Part shown: in pieces, positions 9,776 through 18,108 of the stretch
How the letters are laid out: each line of letters begins with the position of its first letter
How positions within the stretch are numbered: position 1 is the first letter of the stretch
Assembly (NCBI RefSeq): GCF_000092065.1
Contig: NC_009356.1
Coordinates: forward strand, 186,001-250,000
Direction of reading: 5' to 3'
Origin: Ostreococcus lucimarinus CCE9901
Lineage: Eukaryota > Chlorophyta > Mamiellophyceae > Mamiellales > Bathycoccaceae
Length of the DNA: 64,000 bases
Position numbers and translations under genes: made by a program
The notes under the pieces: generated by a model
Told to the model about the DNA's origin: nothing
What the model saw: only the letters and a program-made list of their open reading frames with translations
The model's database searches: none

Positions 9776-10603
9776 ATGATTCGCGCGCGCGTCGCGCCCG
9801 CGCGCGCGCGAGATCGCGTCGCGTCGACGCGCGCGCGCGCGCGACGCGGGCGTCGCTCGAGCGCGGCGCGGGCGTCGTTCATGGATAAACTGTTGGACTT
9901 GGTGACGCCGAAGGATTCCGACTCGAGCGCGCCGAATCGCGAGGCCTACGACGCGTGGACCGCGCGGGCGACGGCGAAGGACGCGTCCGTCGCGGCGGTG
10001 CTCGCGGCGGTGCGCGGGACGGTGCTGGAGGGGAGGGTTTTGGAGGTGGCGTACGACGCGGAGACGCGAGGGTACAACGCGCGAGCGTTTCACGCCGACG
10101 TCGACGGGCGCGGGCCGTGCCTGGTGATCGGGAAAACCACGAAAGGGTCGCGGTTCGCGGGGTTCAATCCGCTGGGTTTTTATTCCGTCGAGGATTATCG
10201 CGAGAGCGGGAACGCGTTTTTGTGCAAGTGGCGGAGCGACGCGGCGTTTCGACGAGGAGACGCGCCGAGCGACGTCGCGAACGTCTTGCCGGGGGGAAAT
10301 GCGGCGATCTTTGATTTTGGCGCGCAGGGACCGTGCTTCGGCGTCGATGCTTTGCGCGTGCCGCTCGGTTTCGCGCCACCGAACGGGTCGTCGTACGCGG
10401 GCGTCGGCGGTTCGTTCGATCTCGGCGAGGCGAACGCCACGGGCTCGCGCGAGTGTAAGAGCCGGTTGGGCACCCATTACGAATCATTCGAGGACGGGTC
10501 CGGACTTTTTAAAGAAGGCGCCGGCGCGACGCTCGCGGAATTACGAGTGTACTACGCCCCCGCGCTGCGTCGAAACGAATCCGACGGGTTGTACGTTTCT
10601 TGA
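9776..10603 (+). CDS. TLDc-like domain protein, probably organelle-targeted
   Basis: 275 aa from the ATG at 9776. The first ~35 residues are Arg/Ala-rich like a transit peptide, followed by MDKLLDLVTPK. The rest contains blocks reminiscent of TLDc domains: PCLVIGKTTKGSRFAGFNPLG, YSVEDYRESGNAFLCKW, and PCFGVDALRVPLG with a glycine-rich end. TLDc proteins are linked to oxidative-stress protection and V-ATPase control, but the role of such stand-alone algal forms is unknown. An alternative start at the internal MDKLL (about 9881) would give a shorter, untargeted form. It converges with serine dehydratase, 55 bp apart. Confidence 0.6.
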   Translation: MIRARVAPARARDRVASTRARARRGRRSSAARASFMDKLLDLVTPKDSDSSAPNREAYDAWTARATAKDASVAAVLAAVRGTVLEGRVLEVAYDAETRGYNARAFHADVDGRGPCLVIGKTTKGSRFAGFNPLGFYSVEDYRESGNAFLCKWRSDAAFRRGDAPSDVANVLPGGNAAIFDFGAQGPCFGVDALRVPLGFAPPNGSSYAGVGGSFDLGEANATGSRECKSRLGTHYESFEDGSGLFKEGAGATLAELRVYYAPALRRNESDGLYVS

Positions 10604-10658
10604 ACGATTCGCCGCTTTTTAGAATACGACTAGAACTAGCTAGCAGCGTCCGAATCAC

Positions 10659-11672
10659 TCACGCCAGACTAAACGCTTTCGCGAGTTCGTTCATCGACGC
10701 TCGATCGATGACGGAGCCGCCGCACACGACGACGACGATCGGCGCTCGCGGGTCGGACGATATCCCGTCGAGCGCGCCGAGTTCCGGAAAGTACGCGGCG
10801 GAGAGCGCGGCGCCGCACGCCGGCTCGACGAGCACGCGATGATCGTCGGCGAAGCGCAGGCACGCGGCGACGGCGTGCGCGTCGTCGCACGCGCGCACGC
10901 GCACGCGCGCGTCGCCGAGTTCGACGCACATCTTAAACACCGCCGGCGACGGCGACGCCGCGCCGAGAGATTTCGCCACGCTCGTGATCGCCGGCAGCGT
11001 CACCACCTCTCCCGCGCGCATCGACGCGTTCAGCGAATCCGCCCCGATCGTCTCCATCGCCACCACGACGACGTCGTCGCCCCATCCGCACCGCTCGATG
11101 CCTCGCAGACATCCCGCCAGCAATCCGCCGCCGCCGACGCACGTCGCGACGGCTGCCGGCTTTCGTCCGCCCAAATCTTCCGCGATCTCATCGATCATCG
11201 TGCTGTGCCCGTCCCACGTGTCCTCGCCCTCGAACGGGTGTATCATCGCCCCTCCGCACGCCGCCGCGCGCGCCGTCGCCGCCGCGTTCGCCTCGCTCCA
11301 CTGCGTCCCGCGCACCTCAACCTCGGCGCCGTACGCGCGCAGCGCGTCCCGCACGCGCTCCGGCGTCGTCTCCGGCACGTACACCACCGTTTGCGCGCCC
11401 AGCTCGCGTCCCGCGTGCGCCGTCGCGAGTCCCGCGTTGCCGCCCGAAGAGGAGACGAGCAGGCGCGCGCCGTCGCGCTCGACGGCGAGCGCGCACGCGC
11501 GTCCGACGCCGCGCAGCTTGAACGACCCGCTCGGCTGCGCGCACTCGAGCTTGAGGTACACGTCGCGACGCATTATCTCGCTCAGCGGCGCGGACTTCAC
11601 GAGCGGGGTGCGAACGTGGAGCCGCGAGACGTCGCGCGCGGGCGCGACGGAGGCGAAGACGACGCGAGGCAT
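10659..11672 (-). CDS. L-serine dehydratase / ammonia-lyase (PLP fold type II)
   Basis: 337 aa, the length of mammalian SDS/SDSL enzymes. It converts L-serine (and L-threonine) to pyruvate (2-oxobutyrate) and ammonia. The PLP Schiff-base lysine is K52 in PSGSFKLRG. The phosphate and substrate loop SSSGGNAGLA is near 74-83, and the glycine loop CVGGGGLLAG near 178. No transit peptide is evident, so it is probably cytosolic. Threonine dehydratases of plastids are longer and carry ACT-like domains, which are absent here. Confidence 0.9.
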   Translation of the reverse strand: MPRVVFASVAPARDVSRLHVRTPLVKSAPLSEIMRRDVYLKLECAQPSGSFKLRGVGRACALAVERDGARLLVSSSGGNAGLATAHAGRELGAQTVVYVPETTPERVRDALRAYGAEVEVRGTQWSEANAAATARAAACGGAMIHPFEGEDTWDGHSTMIDEIAEDLGGRKPAAVATCVGGGGLLAGCLRGIERCGWGDDVVVVAMETIGADSLNASMRAGEVVTLPAITSVAKSLGAASPSPAVFKMCVELGDARVRVRACDDAHAVAACLRFADDHRVLVEPACGAALSAAYFPELGALDGISSDPRAPIVVVVCGGSVIDRASMNELAKAFSLA

Positions 11673-11813
11673 GGTGTGACGCGACGACGGTTCGCGACCG
11701 ATCGACGACGACGACGACGCGAAGACGACGCGCGCGAACGATTCATTTCGAGCGCCGCGTTAAAACTAACGCTAGACTACCCGCGCGACGCGACGCGACG
11801 CGACGCTCGACGA

Positions 11814-12506
11814 CTATCGCGACGGCGCGCCGACGCGCGCTCGACGACGGCGCTCGCGCGCTCTGCGCGTCTTCGTGTGCGCCAGCGCGACGCCCTCGCC
11901 CTCGAGCCACTCGACGAACACCGCGCGACTCGCCCGCACGCCCGCGACTCGCGCGCGCGCCAGCGCGTCGTCGACGTCGACGCCGCGCGTCAGCAGCGCG
12001 CGCTCGTACGTCTCGTCGTCGGCGCGAAGCCACGCCGCGAGCGCGTTCGCGACCTCGGAATCCGTCGCCGCGCGTCGCGTCGCGCGTCGCGTCGCGCTCG
12101 ATCGCGCGTCTCCCGTCGTCGCGGCGTCGCGGCCGCGCTTTAATCGCTCGCGAAGCGGTGGAATCTCGCTCTCGGACGCGTCGTCGCCGTCGCGCCGAGC
12201 GTCGAGCGCCGAGCGCGGTCCGTCGTCGTCGTCGTCGTCGTCGTCGCTCGTCGACGCGTCGCCGCTCGCGCGTCGATCGGCGAGAATTCGAGCGAACGCC
12301 TCGCGCACGCGCGCGCCGCCCTCGCGCTCGTCCCTGCGCGCGACGCGTCGTCAGTCGTCGCGAACCGAACCGAACCGAACCGAACCGAATCGTCGCGCGC
12401 GCGCTCGCCGCGCGCACCGATCGACGCCCATCGCGCGCAGGAGCTCGCCGACGACGTCGTCGCGCGTCGCGCCGAGCGCGCGCGCGATGGCGTCGACGCG
12501 CTCCAT
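11814..12506 (-). CDS. Hypothetical 202-aa charged protein (two exons)
   Basis: Reassembled from exon 1 12506-12418, intron 12417-12334 (84 bp, donor GTGCGCG, branch CTGAC, acceptor GCAG, phase 2) and exon 2 12333-11814. The spliced N-terminus reads MERVDAIARALGATRDDVVG and continues into VREAFARILADRR. It then has an Asp-rich stretch, a helical segment SEVANALAAWLRADDETYERA and a very basic end with several RR/KTRR clusters that could be a nuclear signal. I do not recognise a family. In-frame joining of two helical exons with family-consistent splice signals supports a real gene. Its exon 1 faces FLVA, with start codons 59 bp apart. Confidence 0.6.
12361..12390. repeat. Pentanucleotide microsatellite inside an intron
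   Basis: Five perfect cgaac units followed by one cgaat, lying in the intron of the 202-aa hypothetical gene, close to its branch site. Confidence 0.9.
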
Positions 12507-12564
12507 CGCGCGCGCGTCGCGCGATGGCGACGCGCTGACGCGGACGGCACTCGACGACGCCGCG

Positions 12565-14718
12565 ATGCGCGCCGCGACGCGCGCCGCGACGCGCGGTGAC
12601 GCGACGCGATGCGCGACGCGACGCGCGCGCGATGTCGCGCGTCGACGGCGCGCGACGGCGCGACGCGCGCTCGAGACGGGACGCGAGGAGACGCGCGCGG
12701 CGGATTCGAAGCGCGCGCGCGACGCGCTGTTCGCGGCGAACGACGGCGCGCGCGACGGCGACGACGGCGACGATCGCGTCGCGACGCGCGATGACGTCGT
12801 CGGCGGGGTGGCGATGGTGTCGTTCGCGACGCGCGCGCGACGGACGTTCGAGGTGGAGTACGGCGCGCGGCGAGGGACGACGGAGAACGCGTACGCGACG
12901 CGAGGCGAAAAGGATGCGTGCCTGATCGATTGCGTCGACGGGAGACACGCGGAGGGGTACGCGCGCGAGATCGAGGGGCTGGGGGCGTGGGCGCGCGACG
13001 CGGCGTATCACGCGGTGCTGCACGTGAGTCCGCGGCGGTTGGACGCGCTCGCGGCGGCGATCGCGAACAGGAGCGAGGGCGCGGCGTGCGTGGAGGTGCT
13101 GTGCTCGAATCCGGGGGCGCAGTTGATTCAACAGGCGCTGAAACCGAATAGTCCTCTGACGAATGAAGCGCTGTGTGCGGCGTGGAAGGGGACGGATGGG
13201 AAACTGAGGGCGCGGTTGCGCGTCGTGCGCAACGGCGAGCGGTTGGATTTGGGCGGGCGGACTTTGAGATTTACGCTCGCGCCCACGCCGCGTTGGCCGG
13301 ATTTGATCTTCGCGCGCGATGAGAAGTCGCAAACTCTGTTTACATCGAAGTTTTTCTCCGCACACGTCGGCACGATGGAAGGATACGGCGATGAGGGCGG
13401 GTTGGAGACGTTCGGGGAGGATTGGAGGTTTTACTTTGACTGCCTCCTCGCGCCGATGGCGAGGCAAGTGTCGCCTTTGCTCGAGAAGCTTACCGTGAAA
13501 GAAGAGAACGCGTACGACGAACGGATGGGACGACGGATGGAGGAGTGGGAAAAGAGCGGCGCGGTGAAAAAGGTTTTGCTGCGCGCGATGGGCAAGTCCA
13601 TGGCGGGGAAAACGAGCTCGCAAGCGTTCGAGGGCGTCGCGAAGACTATTTGCCCGGCGCACGGCCCGGTCGTCGCGTCCTCGGTCACGGAGCTGTATCG
13701 AGAGTACGTAGAGTGGTGCAAAATGCAAACTTCCGCTGGGGATAACTTGTCCGTGGCCGTCATCTACGCCAGTGCGTACGGGAACACCGGCGCGATGGCG
13801 CAAGCCATCGCGCGAGGCGTCGCCAAGACAGGCGTCGGCGCGGAAATGTTCAACTGCGAGCTCGCGTCACCGATCGAAGTGGAAGAAGTGTTGAAACGTA
13901 GCGCGGGGTTCGCCCTCGGTGCACCGACGCTCGGTGGCACTTTACCGACGCCCGTGCAGACCGCACTCGGGGCGATCGTGAAGGAGGGCGATTTGGAGAA
14001 GCCGTGCGGCTCCTTTGGATCCTTTGGCTGGTCTGGCGAAGCGGTGGCGATGATCGACAAACGCTTGACAGACGCGGGCTTTAAAAGTGCGTTCGAGCCG
14101 TTGCGGTGTAAATTCAAACCTACCGCCGAGACGCTGCAGCTTTGTGAAGAGAGCGGGACGGATCTCGCGCAAGCGGTGCGCAAGATCGAGCGCCGCAAAC
14201 AAGTGCTCGAGCGTAAATCCGTCGGCCAAGCCGCGGACGGCGTCAGTGACACCGCCGCCGCCGTCGGGCGCATCGTCGGCTCGCTATGCGCGGTGACGAC
14301 GAAGAACGAAGACACGCAAAGTGCCATGTTAGCGTCTTGGGTATCTCAAGCGAGCTTCAATCCGCCGGCGCTCACCGTCGCCGTCGCCAAGGAGCGCGCC
14401 GTCGAGAGTTTCCTCATGACCGGCGGCAAGTTCAACCTCAACGTCCTCAAGTCCGGCGGCGAAAAGGACGTCATGAAGGCCCTACTCAAACCGTTCGCTC
14501 CCGGTGAGAACCGTTTCGGCGCGCTCGACGTAGACATCTCCGAAACCAACGGCTGCGCCGTGGTGAAACAGGCCCTCGCGTGCGTCGAGTGCACCGTCAC
14601 GAAGCGAATGGAGGCCGGCGACCACTGGGTCGTCCTCGCCGAAGTCGAGCGCGGGACTCTCTTAGACGCCGAAGGCGTGACGAGCATCCACCACAGAAAG
14701 ACTGGTAGTTCTTATTAA
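12565..14718 (+). CDS. FLVA: Flavodiiron protein A (chloroplast, non-canonical di-iron site)
   Basis: 717 aa from the ATG at 12565. An upstream in-frame ATG at 12487 would overlap the coding exon of the divergent gene, so the later one was preferred. Same three-part layout as FLVB: transit peptide, beta-lactamase-like, flavodoxin-like (from about VAVIYASAYGNTGAMAQA) and flavin-reductase-like domains. The di-iron ligands are mostly replaced: the HxExDH motif reads HVSPRR, the next His position reads PRWPD and the following Asp position reads TSKFFS. Only the first and last His (CPAHGP) remain. This matches cyanobacterial Flv1/Flv2 and plant FLVA, thought to work as heteromers with the canonical partner. 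The end, SIHHRKTGSSY, mirrors FLVB. Confidence 0.92.
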   Translation: MRAATRAATRGDATRCATRRARDVARRRRATARRALETGREETRAADSKRARDALFAANDGARDGDDGDDRVATRDDVVGGVAMVSFATRARRTFEVEYGARRGTTENAYATRGEKDACLIDCVDGRHAEGYAREIEGLGAWARDAAYHAVLHVSPRRLDALAAAIANRSEGAACVEVLCSNPGAQLIQQALKPNSPLTNEALCAAWKGTDGKLRARLRVVRNGERLDLGGRTLRFTLAPTPRWPDLIFARDEKSQTLFTSKFFSAHVGTMEGYGDEGGLETFGEDWRFYFDCLLAPMARQVSPLLEKLTVKEENAYDERMGRRMEEWEKSGAVKKVLLRAMGKSMAGKTSSQAFEGVAKTICPAHGPVVASSVTELYREYVEWCKMQTSAGDNLSVAVIYASAYGNTGAMAQAIARGVAKTGVGAEMFNCELASPIEVEEVLKRSAGFALGAPTLGGTLPTPVQTALGAIVKEGDLEKPCGSFGSFGWSGEAVAMIDKRLTDAGFKSAFEPLRCKFKPTAETLQLCEESGTDLAQAVRKIERRKQVLERKSVGQAADGVSDTAAAVGRIVGSLCAVTTKNEDTQSAMLASWVSQASFNPPALTVAVAKERAVESFLMTGGKFNLNVLKSGGEKDVMKALLKPFAPGENRFGALDVDISETNGCAVVKQALACVECTVTKRMEAGDHWVVLAEVERGTLLDAEGVTSIHHRKTGSSY

Positions 14719-14958
14719 TCACATTTTTTCCGCCGCGTCTCCCCGCGCCGCGCCCAGGGGACCGAACGGGAGCGCAACACCCCGCGCGTAAAAAAACCAT
14801 CATCGGCATAACGCGCCTCGTGCGCGCGCGCGCGACGTGATTCGCCGGCCGGACGCGCGCACGCGAGAAAGAAATCCTCGACGCGCGTTCCGAAGCGCTC
14901 AGAGCGCGACTCGGACGCGCGCGCGCGCGACGCGGCGACGAAATAACGCACAGAAACC

Positions 14959-16743
14959 ATGGGCTTCAAAGAGCTCCTCAAAGACTCCGTCACGGAGGTC
15001 TTCACCTACCGCACCACGAAGCTCGTGAAGACGAACGATAAGTTCTTAGTGACGCTGCACTTCATATTCATGAGCCTGATCGCGACGTTCGCGCTGGTGT
15101 CGATCTTATTGAGTCATAACTACATGCTTTTCGAGCTTCCGGCGCTGTACGTGACGACGACGTATCAGAAATTCGGACCGGATCCGGTGACGAGCAACGT
15201 GGTGCTGGCGCGTGAAATCGCGCAGAATGCGACTGTGGATTATTGTAACACAGGGTACGTGAATTGGCGTCGAGGGGGGAAGGTGTTTGACGACGCTTAC
15301 ATGACGGCGCTCGAATGTACGGCGCAGCACGCGCCGGCTGAGTACGTGTGGCCGTTCGATGCGGGGAATGGGATGACCATCGGCACGTTTGCAGAAGTAC
15401 ACTCCGTGACGAGATCGTGTACATCACCGGGCGCGTCGACGTACGGGGCGGCAGGGTGTACGGAGACTCAGACGTCGCCGCAAGCGTACATGGTGGTCGG
15501 CGTAGACTTGCTGAGCATGCAGTTAGATATTCGGTACCAAACAGCCACTGGAACTCTTAACGAGGCGGAAGTCGTTGACGTAAATGGAGTAGAGTATATC
15601 ACCTCGATAACCAAGCCGACGGTCACGTTTCCGCAGTTGTTAGCCATGGCGGGGATCAACTCGCTCGACGAAACAAATCCCTCAATCGTCGGCGACCGAG
15701 GCTCCGTGACAGGGCTGCCCTATCGCATGTCGGGCCTGCGCCTGAACGTGAAGGTGTCGTTTACAAACACTTATTTTAGTAAACCGTTGAAGACGACGGT
15801 CACGGCGACTTTGTCTGCGGAACAAGTGAAGACGAATAACTTCAACGCGAAGACGACGGTGACGTATTTGCCTCACCCAACAGATGCCGGGATACATTCC
15901 ATATCGCGGTACTTCCACACGTGGGCCACGTCAACCGTCACGTTTGTGTCGTCCGGGCATATCGGCAAGTTCGACTTGTTCGCCTTGGCTCTCGCCATCA
16001 CGAACGCTTTCGTGCTAATTGGCATGGCGACGACCATCGTAGATTTTGTTGGCGTCATGTCTTCTGAAACGTTTTTAGACGACAAGTACGAAGACGACGG
16101 CGAACGTTTCGGTTTAGAAATGATGCTAGCGAACATCGAGAACGATGATCACCCGGGAGTGCCGTTCGATCCCAACGACTTGCGCTTGAAGGACGCTGCC
16201 GGCGACCCTGGCCTGAGCTACGAAAAGACACTCGAGCAGTTACTCGACGAGGTGCGGGAAATCCAAGAACAGCTCAGTCTGCTGCCGGAAGATGAAAATG
16301 AGCTTCGCGCTATCACTACTGGCCATGCTGAGGAAGAAGAGTATAGAAAGCTGCGCTTGATTTACGTCCCTGACCCGCTCTCAACTGAGGCAAACGACAA
16401 GTCCTACGTTCCTCCAGAGATTTTATTGCACGACGGTCAGCAAACGATCGGTCGTGGCATGGGGGGTATTGAAAACAAGGGCGTGAGTAGACAGCAGTTC
16501 TCAATCGCGGTCATCAAGGAAAGGATCCGCATGAAGTCTCTGCACGAAGGACCTGGGGTGTGGCGCCAGAGCTCAGGTCGTTGGGAGATGCTCCCAGTCG
16601 GCAAGGCCGCTGTCTTGAGTGTTGGCGATCGTTTGTGCTTTAGAATGCGAGAGGGTAAATTGGGGGGGCACGAAGGCGTGTTCACGCTCGATTTCCAAGA
16701 CACGCGCATGGAGTGCACGGTGTTTGGAATCCCGTTGCGTTGA
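14959..16743 (+). CDS. P2X-type ATP-gated channel with C-terminal FHA domain
   Basis: 594 aa, single exon. The N-terminus carries the P2X YxTxK motif (YRTTK, 17-21) and TM1 at about 30-53. A large, presumably lumenal or extracellular loop follows, then TM2 at about 337-362 in the diagnostic setting GKFDLFALALAITN...GMATTIVDF (vertebrate GKFD...GMAT...D). After an acidic linker with a coiled-coil-like EQLLDEVREIQEQLS stretch, residues about 463-590 form an FHA domain of the aprataxin/PNKP type: TIGRGMGGIENKGVSRQQFS, then WEMLPVGKAAVLSVGDRLCF. A P2X receptor from Ostreococcus tauri is known as a functional channel. Both P2X termini are cytosolic, so the FHA could bind a phosphothreonine partner. 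The loop has fewer cysteines than animal P2X. Confidence 0.9.
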   Translation: MGFKELLKDSVTEVFTYRTTKLVKTNDKFLVTLHFIFMSLIATFALVSILLSHNYMLFELPALYVTTTYQKFGPDPVTSNVVLAREIAQNATVDYCNTGYVNWRRGGKVFDDAYMTALECTAQHAPAEYVWPFDAGNGMTIGTFAEVHSVTRSCTSPGASTYGAAGCTETQTSPQAYMVVGVDLLSMQLDIRYQTATGTLNEAEVVDVNGVEYITSITKPTVTFPQLLAMAGINSLDETNPSIVGDRGSVTGLPYRMSGLRLNVKVSFTNTYFSKPLKTTVTATLSAEQVKTNNFNAKTTVTYLPHPTDAGIHSISRYFHTWATSTVTFVSSGHIGKFDLFALALAITNAFVLIGMATTIVDFVGVMSSETFLDDKYEDDGERFGLEMMLANIENDDHPGVPFDPNDLRLKDAAGDPGLSYEKTLEQLLDEVREIQEQLSLLPEDENELRAITTGHAEEEEYRKLRLIYVPDPLSTEANDKSYVPPEILLHDGQQTIGRGMGGIENKGVSRQQFSIAVIKERIRMKSLHEGPGVWRQSSGRWEMLPVGKAAVLSVGDRLCFRMREGKLGGHEGVFTLDFQDTRMECTVFGIPLR

Positions 16744-17172
16744 GGAATAGAATAATTAAGTTGTAAATTGTCCAGTTATCCTAAGAAGACGAGTTTTACT
16801 CGCGCGCGAAACGCTCAAACTCGTGCGCACCGCATCGCATCGCATCGCATCGCTATCGCGGCTTGACTGATACTGTACAACTAATCATTTGATATACAAA
16901 TTCGAACAATCCCGTGTGGTACGTACGGGCTAAAAAATCTCTGTTTCCGAGCGCGCCGCCTTAAAGGCTATGCAAAACGTGTCGCGCAAGACGGTTCGAA
17001 CGACCGTTAACGGCCAGGTACCAAGTTGATGTGTTGCAAGTTGGAACGTGAATAGATGTGCGGTTGATGTGAGGATATTCTTGAAGACGTACGATACGCC
17101 GCGCGAAGACGCGCGACGAGCGACAAATCGTCGCTCGACGCGTTTCCATCGCGAGGAGGACTACGTCTTACA
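16744..17172. other. Intergenic region between convergent P2X and 129-aa gene
   Basis: 429 bp, long for this window and noticeably AT-richer than its surroundings. It holds 3' UTRs, a short run of cgcat units (about 16831-16851), and a GGTTCGAAC box-B-like match at 16993 that is not part of a foldable tRNA as far as I can see. A 62-codon minus-strand frame (16961-17149) has no recognisable features. A non-coding RNA cannot be excluded. Confidence 0.4.
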
Positions 17173-17734
17173 TTAGTCCTCCATGTCCATCTCCATCCTT
17201 TTTCGTTCCTTCTTGCTCATCTTGACCTGTCCGCCGGTGCGTTCGAACTCTTCTCTTTCGAGGCGAGCGGCGACCTTGGCCTCCTTCGCCGCTCTGCGTT
17301 CCGCCTTCGCGCGCTGCTTCGCGCGTTCGTGTTCGCCCATGATCTCGAGCGCGCTCTTCTGGCGACTGGCCTCGTTCAACTTTTTCGTCTGGGCTTCGCC
17401 CAAGATACCCTTACCGAACGATTTAATCGTCCCGTTCTGTTCGGCGCGAATCGAGAATCATCCGAGGTCAGTCTCGCCACGTCAGCATCCGCGTCAGCAT
17501 CCGCGAATCGCCGACCCGCGCCATCGATCCCGCGCCCGCGCGCGCGCGCCCCCCCGCCCCTCCGTCCCGCGAACGATTCACAAAAAACCCACGCCGCTCA
17601 AAACGTACCGCGATGTGCTGCTGCACCTCGTACGCGTTCACCTGCTGCGACCGGTTCATGTACGCGAACACCGCCATTTGTTCATCCGCGGTGAGCCCGT
17701 GTTGATCGAGCGAGGTTTGCACGTTGACCGACAT
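17173..17734 (-). CDS. Hypothetical 129-aa protein (two exons)
   Basis: Exon 1 17734-17609 (42 codons), intron 17608-17437 (172 bp, donor GTACGT, branch CTGAC, acceptor ACAG, phase 0), exon 2 17436-17173. Exon 1 encodes MSVNVQTSLDQHGLTADEQM and then a Gln/Tyr-rich helix with QQVNAYEVQQHIA. Exon 2 starts NGTIKSFGKGILGEAQ and continues as a long charged helix (many EK/ER/AK) ending in KKERKRMEMDMED. It looks like a small all-helical, possibly nuclear protein. I do not recognise a family. Its promoter is shared with CSB/ERCC6 on the opposite strand. Confidence 0.62.
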
Positions 17735-18108
17735 TTGACCGTCGAGGTTGGTTGTGTGTGAGCGAGTGTCGTGTAACGCTTAAATTTCAAGCGTCGCCGT
17801 GTCGTCGCGCGGGGCGTCGACGGGTCGTTCTGAGTTCAGTAATGCCGTCGCCGCGCGCGCGCGCGCGACCCGCGTCGAGGTGCCGAGGCGGCCCGGGGTG
17901 GCGATCGCGTTTTTATTGGTCGTCGTGCTTCCATCTAGGCGAATGGGTCGCTCGAATACGGATCGAGCGGCCTCGGACGAGACGACGGGTCCCGACTCGA
18001 CGCGATCGGGGGTCGGGGGTCGAAACGATCCGTGTGTCGCGTGCGTCTCGCACCGCGCGCGTCCGCATCGTTCGCGTCGTCCGTCGCCGCGGCGACGCGC
18101 GCCGCTCG
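17735..18108. promoter_or_regulatory. Divergent promoter region, 129-aa gene / ERCC6-like
   Basis: 374 bp between divergent ATGs. A plus frame is open from 17752, but its translation is arginine-rich and unlike CSB N-termini, so it is treated as non-coding. Confidence 0.35.

Noticed and set aside
11743-13803. Long minus-strand frame of 686 codons opposite FLVA
   Set aside because: Extremely Arg/His/Ala-rich and has no domain; it is the mirror of the FLVA coding frame and CpG-rich flanks, where stops are rare.
16993-17001. GGTTCGAAC resembling a tRNA box B
   Set aside because: No matching box A, acceptor stem or anticodon arm could be folded around it on either strand.
16961-17149. 62-codon minus-strand frame in the P2X 3' gap
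   Set aside because: No similarity, composition bias or splice context to support coding.
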